DNA of 36,190 nucleotides from Rhodocyclaceae bacterium (lineage in GTDB: Bacteria; Pseudomonadota; Gammaproteobacteria; Burkholderiales; Rhodocyclaceae): NCBI GenBank assembly GCA_016791105.1, contig JAEUNM010000099.1, forward strand, positions 1-36,190, given 5' to 3'. The notes below the pieces were generated by a model. That model had not been told where the DNA came from, ran no database searches, and saw only the letters and a program-made list of their open reading frames with translations. Both the position numbers and the translations under genes were made by a program. The stretch's first letter is position 1. Every line of letters starts with the position of its first letter. This document shows positions 8,431 through 16,358 of this stretch, one piece after another.

Positions 8431-9810
8431 TTAGTCAGGCACGTGGTTGCGGACCTGCCGCACGAGTTCCGAACTGGCAATTTCTTCGAGCCGGCGAAAG
8501 GCCGTGCCCATTTCCTCCACCAGCCGGCCATCCGCGCCCTCTTCCTCAAACACCGTCCGCCATTGCCGAACTTCGCCCCATATGCGCCGAATGATGCGCA
8601 TGGCTGCCGAGCGCTCGGAAACGAATGCTGAACATTGGCTCAGCGCATTATCCAGGGTGGCAAGCTTGCCCTGTGCGCCCACTTGCAGGTGCAGGCTGCG
8701 CTCGCGGGCAATGCCGGGCCGCGGCACCACATCGTAGAGCGGGCTGAGCACCCAGCCGCGGCACCTGACGTCGAACAAAAAACCGTGGTTGCGCAAATGG
8801 TCGTCGTCATTGCTGGCGAAAATGTTGAATACCATGCGGGCAAACAACTCCTCGCGGTTTGCCATGATTTCTTCCGGAAGAACGTGGCGGCGCACGGCCT
8901 GGGCCAAGTCCGCATAACTTTTGAGGGGGGATTCGGCTTCTTCACAGCCCAGCATGGTGAGCCCGCTCACGAAGGGCAGGCGCGCCTCCTGCAAATCCGG
9001 GCCAGGCCGGGTGTCGATCAACGCACATTCGGCGGCTGGCATTCTGCCCGGCTGGGCCCAAAAGCGATCGAAGCGCCGGACCAACACGACAGGCCGCCCA
9101 GCCACATCCAGGTAGCGGGTTTCCGGCACATGCAGGGCGCAGCGCCGCGCCAACTGCAGCGTGCAATGTTCTGCCCGCGCCATATCGTAGCGGTCGCCCC
9201 GTGCGGGAAATTTCGCCAGCCACAGTCCGCCTTCATCGTCCCGTACCGAAGCTTTGGGTCTGGCGCCCCCGGCAGAGCAGGCGGAACCAAGCAAATCGAG
9301 CAGCGCGGCCGGGATGGGGCCGCCGGACTCCACGGCGGCGGCGGCATCGAGCAGATAGGCCACGCTTTGCAGGTCGCTCGCCGAGCGGGAATCCGGGCTG
9401 TCCTTGTGCGGGCGCACATCCAGCGCACCCACCCGATCGCCGCCGGCTTCCAGCAGATAGTCGGCCTCAGCCAGACTGTTGGCGGGCACCTTGCGGCGCG
9501 CCTCGATCACGCGGCGCCCCCAGGCATCCGGTGCGGCATCGCGTATGCCGCCGAATTCCTGCAGGCCATTGGCCGGAAACAGGCTGCGCCCGCCCAGTTC
9601 GGCCGTATCGCGCAGGCTGAGGCTTACCGGATCGATTTCGCAGGCGTAGGCACGCTTCAGGTAGCGCGTTCCATAGGCAAATTCGGACGCCAGGCGGCGC
9701 TGCGCTCCCTGCTGCGCCGCGCTTTCATGCAGGGTGAGACGCCCGGCCGGCACGAAGCGGTGGGCATCGCCGTCGGCGATGTGGGCAAACACGTATAGCT
9801 GGCGATCCAT
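8431..9810 (-). CDS. hipA: HipA-family serine/threonine kinase toxin
   Basis: 459 residues. HipA kinases phosphorylate a translation component (glutamyl-tRNA synthetase in E. coli) and induce dormancy; HipB neutralises them. Visible features: the Gly-rich loop GGARPKA (181-187), preceded by Ser179 at the position corresponding to the autophosphorylated serine of E. coli HipA; the catalytic loop SNDDDHLRNHGF (333-344, Asp335-337, His338, Asn341); and the metal-binding SPLYDVVP (Asp360). All key residues appear intact, so the kinase is probably active. The start ATG overlaps the hipB stop by one base (TGATG), as expected of a co-translated toxin-antitoxin operon. The target of this homologue is not known. 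Confidence 0.88.
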   Translation of the reverse strand: MDRQLYVFAHIADGDAHRFVPAGRLTLHESAAQQGAQRRLASEFAYGTRYLKRAYACEIDPVSLSLRDTAELGGRSLFPANGLQEFGGIRDAAPDAWGRRVIEARRKVPANSLAEADYLLEAGGDRVGALDVRPHKDSPDSRSASDLQSVAYLLDAAAAVESGGPIPAALLDLLGSACSAGGARPKASVRDDEGGLWLAKFPARGDRYDMARAEHCTLQLARRCALHVPETRYLDVAGRPVVLVRRFDRFWAQPGRMPAAECALIDTRPGPDLQEARLPFVSGLTMLGCEEAESPLKSYADLAQAVRRHVLPEEIMANREELFARMVFNIFASNDDDHLRNHGFLFDVRCRGWVLSPLYDVVPRPGIARERSLHLQVGAQGKLATLDNALSQCSAFVSERSAAMRIIRRIWGEVRQWRTVFEEEGADGRLVEEMGTAFRRLEEIASSELVRQVRNHVPD

Positions 9811-10151
9811 CAGAAATCGAGATCGGCGGCATCGGCGGCATTGGGTAGCCGCACCCTTTGTGTTTTTTCCCGCGCCAGCAGGGCCATGAGGGAAGGATCG
9901 TCCTCCTGCAACAAGGCGAGGAAGGGCAGGCCCGGCGCAATCGCCTCCAGGTAACGCAATATCTGCGCCTGGGTGCGACCGGGATCGCCGCTTTCGATCA
10001 AAACCGCGGTGGAGCGTGATACCCCGGCACGCAAGGCCGCGTCCGCCTGGCGCATGCGTCGCGCGACGCGCAAGCGCGCCAGTTTCGCGCCCAGATCTTT
10101 CGCCTCGCCCAAGCGCTGCGCCGTCATCATGGCTTTTTCGTCACGCTTCAT
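9810..10151 (-). CDS. hipB: HipB-like XRE-family antitoxin
   Basis: 113 residues from the ATG at 10151. An XRE helix-turn-helix is visible in LGAKLARLRVARRMRQADAA followed by AGVSRSTAVLIESG. HipB represses the hipBA operon and holds HipA inactive. A longer in-frame start at 10199 adds 16 residues, but a likely -10 box (TAAAAT, minus strand, 10203-10198) would place the transcript start near 10191, inside that extension. The palindromic half-sites also lie directly upstream of 10151, so I prefer the short form. No Shine-Dalgarno sequence is evident for either start. The tail (residues about 70-113) is Ala/Leu-rich and may contact HipA. Confidence 0.82.
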   Translation of the reverse strand: MKRDEKAMMTAQRLGEAKDLGAKLARLRVARRMRQADAALRAGVSRSTAVLIESGDPGRTQAQILRYLEAIAPGLPFLALLQEDDPSLMALLAREKTQRVRLPNAADAADLDF

Positions 10152-10152
10152 G

Positions 10153-10276
10153 TCTGGAATTTCAGTCGCTATCGACAAAATGACTGTAATTGAAGACATT
10201 TTACTGCGGCAAAATGACCATCGCGGGAAATATCCGGATTTACAGTCGCAAATTTGTTACGGACTGAAATTCCAGA
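10153..10276. promoter_or_regulatory. hipBA operator candidate: four half-sites in nested inverted repeats
   Basis: A perfect 15-bp inverted repeat, TCTGGAATTTCAGTC (10153-10167) and GACTGAAATTCCAGA (10262-10276), encloses a second pair, GACTGTAA (10182-10189) and TTACAGTC (10240-10247). All four share the core GACTGWAA. A central near-palindrome TATCCGGATT (10231-10240) resembles the TATCC/GGATA halves of the E. coli HipB operator. A candidate -10 box (TAAAAT on the minus strand, 10203-10198) lies between the sites. The layout suits cooperative autorepression by HipB or HipBA. Confidence 0.65.
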
Positions 10277-10387
10277 TACAACAAAGGGCATCCTGCAGGA
10301 GATACCACGGCAACATCTGGGCAGATAGGGACGTTCTGAACGGTCGTGTCTGGGAGCACAGCTACGCGCCGCAGGGCGGTGGCCGGC

Positions 10388-10759
10388 TCAGTCGCGCAAA
10401 TTGGCCGAGGCGTCGAGCTTGCCCAGGCGGATCAGGCGCGCGCGTATGGCGCCCAGGGTGCGCTCGTGCAGGGCCGCCAGTTCTTTTTCGGTCTTGCCGG
10501 CATCGAATGCTTCGCACAGCCGCAAATCTTCGGCTTCGGTCCAGGCGGCGCCGGCATTGCCGGGCTGGTCAGGATTGCGCGCGGCGGCTTTGCGCCCCGC
10601 ATCGGGCGCATGGCCCTGCAAAGCCATTACGGCGATATACAGCGCGCGCACCACGTCCGGGTGCTGCAGCGTACTGTCGCGCGGAAATTCCGCACCGGAA
10701 AACGGATCCACGCCAGCCGCCAACGCAGACAGAATTTTTACCGCCGTATTGCTATCCAC
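10388..10759 (-). CDS. Small protein with C-terminal SANT/Myb-like helical domain
   Basis: 123 residues, starting at GTG 10759, which is preceded by a strong AGGAGG six bases upstream; reading further upstream would run into the methyltransferase gene. The N-terminal part (DSNTAVKILSALAAGVDPF) is unrecognised but looks globular. The C-terminal 45 residues (AWTEAEDLRLCEAF, then KELAALHERTLGAIRARLI) have the W-x-x-EED and R-T-x-x-AI pattern of Myb/SANT-like trihelical folds that occur in helicase tails and uncharacterised bacterial proteins. Role unknown; nucleic-acid binding is plausible. The methyltransferase gene begins its stop region 44 bases upstream, so the two may be co-transcribed. Confidence 0.7.
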   Translation of the reverse strand: MDSNTAVKILSALAAGVDPFSGAEFPRDSTLQHPDVVRALYIAVMALQGHAPDAGRKAAARNPDQPGNAGAAWTEAEDLRLCEAFDAGKTEKELAALHERTLGAIRARLIRLGKLDASANLRD

Positions 10760-10803
10760 TCGCGTCCTCCTTGCCGCAAACGCCGGCCGCGCCAGCATAT
10801 TGC

Positions 10804-11601
10804 CTAAACGATAGCCCGCACGGCCCAGGCGCGCCCGGTCAATTGCAGAGACCCGTCGCCCAGGAAAGGCAGGCTGGTGCGCAGGCGCTCGCGCAAACGC
10901 CCGCGCGCCGCCTCCGCGAGCGACATGACATAGGCCGGTGCCGGTCCCTGGCCGCCCAGAAAGGGCTGCCAGTAATCGTCGAAGTCGGCAAATGGGGTGG
11001 CGGCATCCAGCGCCGTCACGCTCACCTCCCTGAGCCCGGCACCGGCAAACAGTGCCTGCAATGCTTCGGGGCGGCACATGGGGAAGCGCGGCGCCTCGTC
11101 CAGCGCAGCGGCGCCGGCATCCAGCGCCACCGCGGCATCCCAGAACAGGCGTATCAAATCCATTCTGCCGGCGTAATCCCAAACGTATGCGGCGACGCAG
11201 CCGCCTGCGCCTGCCACGCGCGCCATTTCACGCAGCGCGGCGGGTGGATCGGGCACGAAATTCAGCACCAGCCCCGACACCACCACGTCCACCGATGCAT
11301 CGGCGAGCGGAATGGAGGCGGCATTGCCCGGATAGAGCTGGGCGCGGCCGGCGAGATTTTCCTGCGCGGTGTTGCGAAACCCGTCCGATGGTTCGACACC
11401 CGCCACCGCCGCCGGCGCACAGCCATCCAGTATCGCCGCACTAAGCGCGCCGGTGCCGCAGCCCACGTCCAGCCACTTGCGACCGGCCGGCAAGCCCAGC
11501 CAGGACAAAAATTGCGGCGCCACCTGCCGGCTCCAGCGGCCGACATAGCGCTCGTATGGGCTGCCGCGTTCCCAGGTATCGGATACGGAATTGGCTTGCA
11601 T
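10804..11601 (-). CDS. Class I SAM-dependent methyltransferase
   Basis: 265 residues from the ATG at 11601, which follows GGAGGT four bases upstream. The SAM-binding motif I is WLDVGCGTGAL near residue 43-53, followed by an acidic VEPS (motif II) and a hydrophobic strand VDVVVSGLVLNF (motif IV), the order of Methyltransf_11/25-type enzymes. The C-terminal part (DDYWQPFLGGQGPAPAYV) resembles small-molecule or ubiquinone-type methyltransferases, but no substrate can be assigned. An upstream in-frame ATG would add 26 residues with no family similarity. It lies 99 bases downstream of the TIR fusion gene. Confidence 0.85.
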   Translation of the reverse strand: MQANSVSDTWERGSPYERYVGRWSRQVAPQFLSWLGLPAGRKWLDVGCGTGALSAAILDGCAPAAVAGVEPSDGFRNTAQENLAGRAQLYPGNAASIPLADASVDVVVSGLVLNFVPDPPAALREMARVAGAGGCVAAYVWDYAGRMDLIRLFWDAAVALDAGAAALDEAPRFPMCRPEALQALFAGAGLREVSVTALDAATPFADFDDYWQPFLGGQGPAPAYVMSLAEAARGRLRERLRTSLPFLGDGSLQLTGRAWAVRAIV

Positions 11602-11700
11602 GATTACCTCCACGTTCGAATGGATGGTGTGTACGGCATGCATCGCAGGACAGCGTCCGTGTGCCCACAACAGCAACAACAGTCCCCGCGGCCTGCGGGC

Positions 11701-13083
11701 TCAAGACTGCGCGCGCGGCACCGCCGGCACGGCGAAGCGAAAACCGACATAGTCGCTGCGCTCGGCCGGTTCATAGGCATGGCGGCAGGCAGCTCGGCAG
11801 TAGCCGGCGTAATCGCTCCAGCTGCCGCCGCGCAGCACCCGCTCGCGCCCGTTGCGCGGGCCAGTGGGGTCCGTTTGTTTGGCCAGGCCGTAATTGCCGT
11901 ACCAGTCCGCGCACCATTCCCAAACATTACCGTGCATCTGGTACAGACCCCAAGGGTTGGCCGGAAGTGCCGCAACGTCGATGGTGCGCGCTCTGTCCTG
12001 GCCCTTGGGGCAATGCGCATAGGGGTAATTGCCGTCGTAATTGACTTGATCCACCGTCACGGTGTTGCCGAAACTGAACGGCGTTTTGCTGCCGGCGCGG
12101 CAGGCATATTCCCATTGCGCCTCGGTCGGCAGTACGGCTTGCAGTTTCGGCTCCAGCGCATCCAGCGCGGGCAAAAACCCCAATACCACGTCATTCCAGC
12201 TCACCATGTCCACCGGGCGCTGCGCCCCCTTGCCGCGGCTGGGATCGGCGCCGGTCACGGCCTGCCACAGCGCCTGCGTGCAGGCCGTGTCGGCAAGCCA
12301 GAAGGGGTCGCTCAGCACCACTTCGTGCTGCAGTTCTTTCAGAAAACGCTCGGGCTCGTCCGCCGGCGAGCCCATCATGAAACGCCCCGGCGCTATCCAG
12401 CGCAGTTTTTGCACCACGTCCTTGACGCGCAATTCGGCATATACGCCGTAGCGGTCTTTTCTGAGGTCGCTGGCCCAAACCGGCTGCAGGATGCCGTCTA
12501 CCGACTCCAGCCCGAAGGTGCTGGCGGTCGAAAACAGTTGTATGTCGTCGAACGACAGCGGGCGCGCCTGCGCACTGGCGCGCGAAGCGCCAGCCACGCG
12601 CTGGGCCAGAAAGTCATCGACGAAATCGGCCAGGCGGACCAGTTCGCGCTCCTGCTCGACCGGATTCAAAGCCAGCAGGGGCCGCTCGGCGCTGGCAAAA
12701 CTTTGCATGCCGGCAAAATCCAGATTGCGCAAGCCGGCTTTGGCGACCGGGCTCACGAACAGCGGGGCCAGCGTGAAACGGCCGGCGCGGTGGCCTGCCA
12801 GCATGTTGGGCAGATCGCCGTGTATCACATGCGCCGACCCCAGCAAGGGAGCGCTCACCAACAATATGGCCAGCCCGCCCTGGTCGGCGTCGCGCTGCAC
12901 GGTTTCCCACCACGATTCGGCCGGCTGGATAAGCTGCCCGGTGGCGAGCTCCACCAGCCTGGCACCGGAATATGTATCGATCACCGGTTGCAGTTGCTGT
13001 TTGACCCGATCCGCCCAACGCTGCGGCGCCGCATTGTCGCTGCGGGCGTAACAGATGAAGATGCGCATTTCGTTGCCGTTCAT
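11701..13083 (-). CDS. TIR domain fused to a formylglycine-generating-enzyme-like (FGE/SUMF1) domain
   Basis: 460 residues from the ATG at 13083 (another in frame at 13068). Residues about 6-155 form a TIR-like domain: RIFICYARSD at the start, and HGDLPNML with Asp90 where TIR NADases usually carry the catalytic Glu. After a linker, residues about 245-455 form an FGE-sulfatase/C-type-lectin-like domain (RWIAPGRFMMGSP, GNVWEWCADWYGNYG, LRGGSW, YVGFRF). True FGE needs two cysteines after GGS; here Asp424 stands in for the first and only Cys429 remains, so formylglycine formation is unlikely. Such domains can act as ligand-binding modules, for example in diversity-generating retroelement targets. 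A signalling or defence role is plausible but unproven. Confidence 0.8.
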   Translation of the reverse strand: MNGNEMRIFICYARSDNAAPQRWADRVKQQLQPVIDTYSGARLVELATGQLIQPAESWWETVQRDADQGGLAILLVSAPLLGSAHVIHGDLPNMLAGHRAGRFTLAPLFVSPVAKAGLRNLDFAGMQSFASAERPLLALNPVEQERELVRLADFVDDFLAQRVAGASRASAQARPLSFDDIQLFSTASTFGLESVDGILQPVWASDLRKDRYGVYAELRVKDVVQKLRWIAPGRFMMGSPADEPERFLKELQHEVVLSDPFWLADTACTQALWQAVTGADPSRGKGAQRPVDMVSWNDVVLGFLPALDALEPKLQAVLPTEAQWEYACRAGSKTPFSFGNTVTVDQVNYDGNYPYAHCPKGQDRARTIDVAALPANPWGLYQMHGNVWEWCADWYGNYGLAKQTDPTGPRNGRERVLRGGSWSDYAGYCRAACRHAYEPAERSDYVGFRFAVPAVPRAQS

Positions 13084-13265
13084 GGCGGCAAAGTGTAGCG
13101 CAGGCACTGCCGCCGGGTGATCGAAACCTGGCGACATCTTTTGCGCAGGCAGCCGCATACGGGGGCGCCGAGCGCCGCACGCCGCCGTGCTATGCTCGGC
13201 CCGGCACGGGCGCCGATGCGGCGCGGCGTGTCCTCACCCAGAACCCATAGCGCCGGGATTTCGCC

Positions 13266-14423
13266 ATGCCGCACTTTCCCGCTCCGATAGCAAGCCGCCT
13301 GCCCGCGGTCGGAACCACCATCTTTACGGTCATGTCGCGTCTGGCAGCGGAATGCGGCGCGATCAACCTGTCGCAGGGCTATCCCGATTTCAACGCCGAG
13401 GATGCGCTATTCGAAGCCGTGGCGCACCACATGCGCGGCAATCGCAATCAGTACGCGCCCATGGCCGGCACGCCGGAGCTGCGCGCGGCCATCCGTGCCA
13501 AGGTGCTTGCCAGCTACGGCACTGATTACGATGCGGAGCAGGAAATTACCGTTACGGCCGGCGCCACGCAGGCGATATTTACGGCCGTGACGGCGTTGGT
13601 GCATGCGGGCGACGAGGTGATCGTGTTCGAGCCGGTGTACGACTCTTATGTGCCGGCGATTACCCTGTGCGGCGCAACACCGGTGTATGCGCGCCTCGAT
13701 GCGCCGCATTTCCGGCCCGACTGGGAAGCGGTGGCGCGCCTCATCACGCCGAAAACGCGCATGATCATGATCAATACGCCGCACAACCCGACCGCTTCGG
13801 CCTGGCGCGCGGAGGACATGCAGAAGCTCGCCGAACTGACCGCGAACACGTCCATCGTCGTGCTGTCCGACGAGGTATATGAACATATCGTCTTCGACGG
13901 CCACCGCCACGAAAGCGTGGCGCGCACGCCGGGCCTGGCCGAGCGCAGCGTGATCGTGTCCAGCTTCGGCAAGACCTTCCACGTAACGGGCTGGAAAGTC
14001 GGCTATGCCCTGGCGCCGGCCGAACTCATGGCGGAATTCCGCAAGGTGCATCAGTTCAACGTATTCACGGTCAATACGCCGGTGCAGTTGGGGCTGGCGG
14101 ATTATCTGGCGGAGCCGCGCCGCTATCTCGATCTACCGGCCTTTTACCAGGCCAAGCGGGATTTTTTCCGCGCCGGGCTGGCCGCCTCGCGCTTCGAGTT
14201 GTTGCCGGCGGCCGGCACCTATTTCCAGCTCGCGCGCTATGGCGCCATCAGTGCCGAAGATGACCATGCTTTCGCGCGCCGGCTCACGCGCGAACATCGC
14301 GTGGCTGCCATCCCGCTGTCCGCTTTTTATCGCGCCGCGGGCCAGGATCGCATCGTGCGCTTTTGTTTCGCGAAGAATGAATCCACGCTGGCCGAGGCCT
14401 GCGCGCGCCTGTGCAAAATCTGA
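13266..14423 (+). CDS. ybdL: Methionine aminotransferase-like PLP enzyme (YbdL family)
   Basis: 385 residues, the normal length for class I fold-type I aminotransferases. Landmarks: NLSQGYPDF near residue 36, YAPMAGTPELR, the NTPHNPTASAW substrate/PLP-phosphate region, SDEVYEHIVF with the PLP-pyridine Asp, and SSFGKTFHVTGWKVGY containing the PLP lysine, Lys236. The SQGYPDF and GKTFHVTGWKVG pattern is characteristic of YbdL/kynurenine-oxoglutarate-type enzymes that transaminate methionine, for instance in methionine salvage. The cytosolic reaction is transfer of the amino group to a 2-oxo acid. It starts a plus-strand run with the next two genes. Exact substrate preference is inferred. Confidence 0.85.
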   Translation: MPHFPAPIASRLPAVGTTIFTVMSRLAAECGAINLSQGYPDFNAEDALFEAVAHHMRGNRNQYAPMAGTPELRAAIRAKVLASYGTDYDAEQEITVTAGATQAIFTAVTALVHAGDEVIVFEPVYDSYVPAITLCGATPVYARLDAPHFRPDWEAVARLITPKTRMIMINTPHNPTASAWRAEDMQKLAELTANTSIVVLSDEVYEHIVFDGHRHESVARTPGLAERSVIVSSFGKTFHVTGWKVGYALAPAELMAEFRKVHQFNVFTVNTPVQLGLADYLAEPRRYLDLPAFYQAKRDFFRAGLAASRFELLPAAGTYFQLARYGAISAEDDHAFARRLTREHRVAAIPLSAFYRAAGQDRIVRFCFAKNESTLAEACARLCKI

Positions 14424-14465
14424 TCTATGCGGGTGGCGCACGGCAGTCGCCGCCGGACTCGCTGA

Positions 14466-15704
14466 ATGCCCATGAGTGAAGCCATCGCCAGCGGCGAATC
14501 CGCGCAGCGCGCCGCGGTGAACGCGCCGGACGACGCCAGACCAGGGCCGCAACCCGCGCCGGGGCAGTCCGTTTCCGAGCCGCCGTCGGCGGCAGACACA
14601 GCAGGGTCACGTGCGAGCGGCAGCGCCGCTCAGCTAGCCGGGCCGGTTCTGGCGGCAATCGAACGCATGCCGGCCAGTTTGCCGGCTACCGGCTTGTTCG
14701 TGCTGGCACTGCTGGTGGTGGTGTATTTCGCGCGGCCGCTGTTATTTCCCATCGTACTGGCGATATTGCTGGCACTCATGCTGGCGCCGGCCGTGCGCCT
14801 GCTCAAACTGCTGCACCTGCCGGAAGCGGCGGGTGCAGCGCTGGTGATGTGCGGGCTGCTGGCGTCCGTCGGCACCGGCCTTTATTACCTGGCGGACCCG
14901 GCTGCCGAGTGGGTAGACCGCGCACCAGCCATGTTGCGCGAAGTGGAAATCAAGCTGCGCCAGATCAAAAAGCCGGTGGAAAGCGTGCGCCGCGCGACGG
15001 AAAAGGTGGAATCGCTGGCGACCGTGCCGGTGGGCCCGAAAACCCAGGAAGTGGTGGTGAAAGAGGCGCCGCTCAGCGCGCAATTGCTGCGCAATACGCA
15101 GTCCTTCGCGGTCGGCACAATTTCCACGCTGGTGCTACTGTATTTTTTGCTCGCCTCCGGCGATCTGTTCCTGCGCAAGCTCATGCGCGTCGCCCCCAGT
15201 AGCGACGACAGCCAGCGCGCGGTGGAGGTCGGGCGCCGCATCCAGCAGGATATCGGCCGCTATTTCGCGCTGCTGTGCGGCCTCAATATCGCGCTGGGTT
15301 GCGTCATCACGCTGGCCACGCATTTGCTCGGCATGCCCAATCCGGTGCTGTGGGGCGTGCTGGTGGGCCTGCTCAATTTCATCCCCTACCTCGGCCCCAC
15401 GTTAAGCCTGGCCATGCTCACGCTGGCGGCACTGGTAAGCTTCCGCAGCCTCAGCGAGGCGCTTACGGTGCCGGCAGTATTTCTGGCGATAGAATTTTTG
15501 AATGGGCAAATCGTCCACCCGCTGGTGGCCGGGCGCATGCTGGCCCTCAATCCGGTGGCGATATTCATCGCTTTCCTGTTCTGGGGCTGGATGTGGGGAA
15601 TCGCCGGCATGCTCATCGCCGCGCCCTTGCTGGTGGTGCTGAAAGTGTTTTGCGACCACGTGGATCGTCTGGCTTTCCTGGCTGAATTTTTGAGCCGCGA
15701 TTGA
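14466..15704 (+). CDS. AI-2E family (PerM-like) membrane protein
   Basis: 412 residues. A ~55-residue Ala/Ser/Pro-rich N-terminus precedes two membrane segments (LFVLALLVVVYFARPLLFPI, then ALVMCGLLASVGTGLYYL). A soluble stretch follows, then further segments including GVLVGLLNFIPYLGPTLSLA, the hallmark of the AI-2E transporter family (TqsA/PerM/YdiK), and a final block WGWMWGIAGMLIAAPLLVVL. Members have been proposed to move small molecules or sodium; few have proven substrates. A second ATG at 14472 is equally possible as start. It follows the aminotransferase gene by 42 bases and may share its transcript. Confidence 0.85.
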   Translation: MPMSEAIASGESAQRAAVNAPDDARPGPQPAPGQSVSEPPSAADTAGSRASGSAAQLAGPVLAAIERMPASLPATGLFVLALLVVVYFARPLLFPIVLAILLALMLAPAVRLLKLLHLPEAAGAALVMCGLLASVGTGLYYLADPAAEWVDRAPAMLREVEIKLRQIKKPVESVRRATEKVESLATVPVGPKTQEVVVKEAPLSAQLLRNTQSFAVGTISTLVLLYFLLASGDLFLRKLMRVAPSSDDSQRAVEVGRRIQQDIGRYFALLCGLNIALGCVITLATHLLGMPNPVLWGVLVGLLNFIPYLGPTLSLAMLTLAALVSFRSLSEALTVPAVFLAIEFLNGQIVHPLVAGRMLALNPVAIFIAFLFWGWMWGIAGMLIAAPLLVVLKVFCDHVDRLAFLAEFLSRD

Positions 15705-15765
15705 GCCCTCGCCGGCTCGGCTGGCGGCATTGCGCGCCTACCGGCGCGCGAGCACTGGAGTAAAA

Positions 15766-16353
15766 ATGTTCGAAACCATTCCAACCGTTACCCGCGCGCT
15801 GCTGATCGCCAATGGCGCGGCCTACCTGATGCAGTTGCTCATCGGCAACTGGCTGGTCGCGCTATTCGCCCTGTGGCCGCCGGGCAGCGGCTGGTTCATG
15901 CCCTGGCAGCTCGTCACCTACGCTTTCCTGCACGGCGGCCTATATCACCTGCTGTTCAACTGTCTGGCTTTGTACATGTTCGGCGCCGACGTGGAGCGCG
16001 TATTCGGCCATTCGCGTTTTCTGAATTTCTATTTTGTCTGCGTCATTTCCGCCGCTGCCATGCAACTGCTGTTTTCGCTGCTGCGCGGCGGTCCGCCGGT
16101 GCCCACCGTGGGCGCTTCGGGCGGGGTGTTCGGCGTGCTGCTGGCATTCGGCATGCTGTTCCCGAACCGCATGATATTGTTGATTTTTCCGCCCATCCCC
16201 ATGAAAGCCTGGGTATTCGTCACGCTGTACGGCGTGATCGAACTGGTGCTGGGCGTCACTGGGACGGCAGCCGGCGTGGCGCACTTTGCCCACCTGGGCG
16301 GCATGCTGGGGGGGTTTCTGATGCTGCGCCACTACGCTTCGCGGCGCCGCTAG
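15766..16353 (+). CDS. Rhomboid-family intramembrane serine protease
   Basis: 195 residues from the ATG at 15766, which is preceded by GGAG. Six membrane helices are expected. The N-H motif in the second helix (HGGLYHLLFNC: His57, His61, Asn65), the catalytic serine in GASGG (Ser118) and the partner histidine in VAHFAHLGG (His176) are all present, so it should be proteolytically active. Rhomboids cleave membrane proteins near the outer face of the inner membrane; the substrate is unknown. The gene lies 61 bases after the AI-2E family gene and ends five bases before the convergent CorA-like gene. Confidence 0.9.
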   Translation: MFETIPTVTRALLIANGAAYLMQLLIGNWLVALFALWPPGSGWFMPWQLVTYAFLHGGLYHLLFNCLALYMFGADVERVFGHSRFLNFYFVCVISAAAMQLLFSLLRGGPPVPTVGASGGVFGVLLAFGMLFPNRMILLIFPPIPMKAWVFVTLYGVIELVLGVTGTAAGVAHFAHLGGMLGGFLMLRHYASRRR

Positions 16354-16358
16354 GCCTC

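Noticed and set aside
7229..8434. 401-residue plus-strand open frame
   Set aside because: Gln/His/Arg/Gly-rich shadow of the minus-strand transporter gene; no homology.
11704..11829. C-terminus of the TIR-FGE protein as a diversity-generating retroelement variable region
   Set aside because: No reverse transcriptase or template repeat is present in the window, so the idea is kept only as a check in the findings, not as a called feature.
9973..13098. 1041-residue plus-strand open frame
   Set aside because: Runs antisense through hipB, the SANT-like protein, the methyltransferase and the TIR fusion, all of which have clear homology or start signals. Its sequence is low-complexity.
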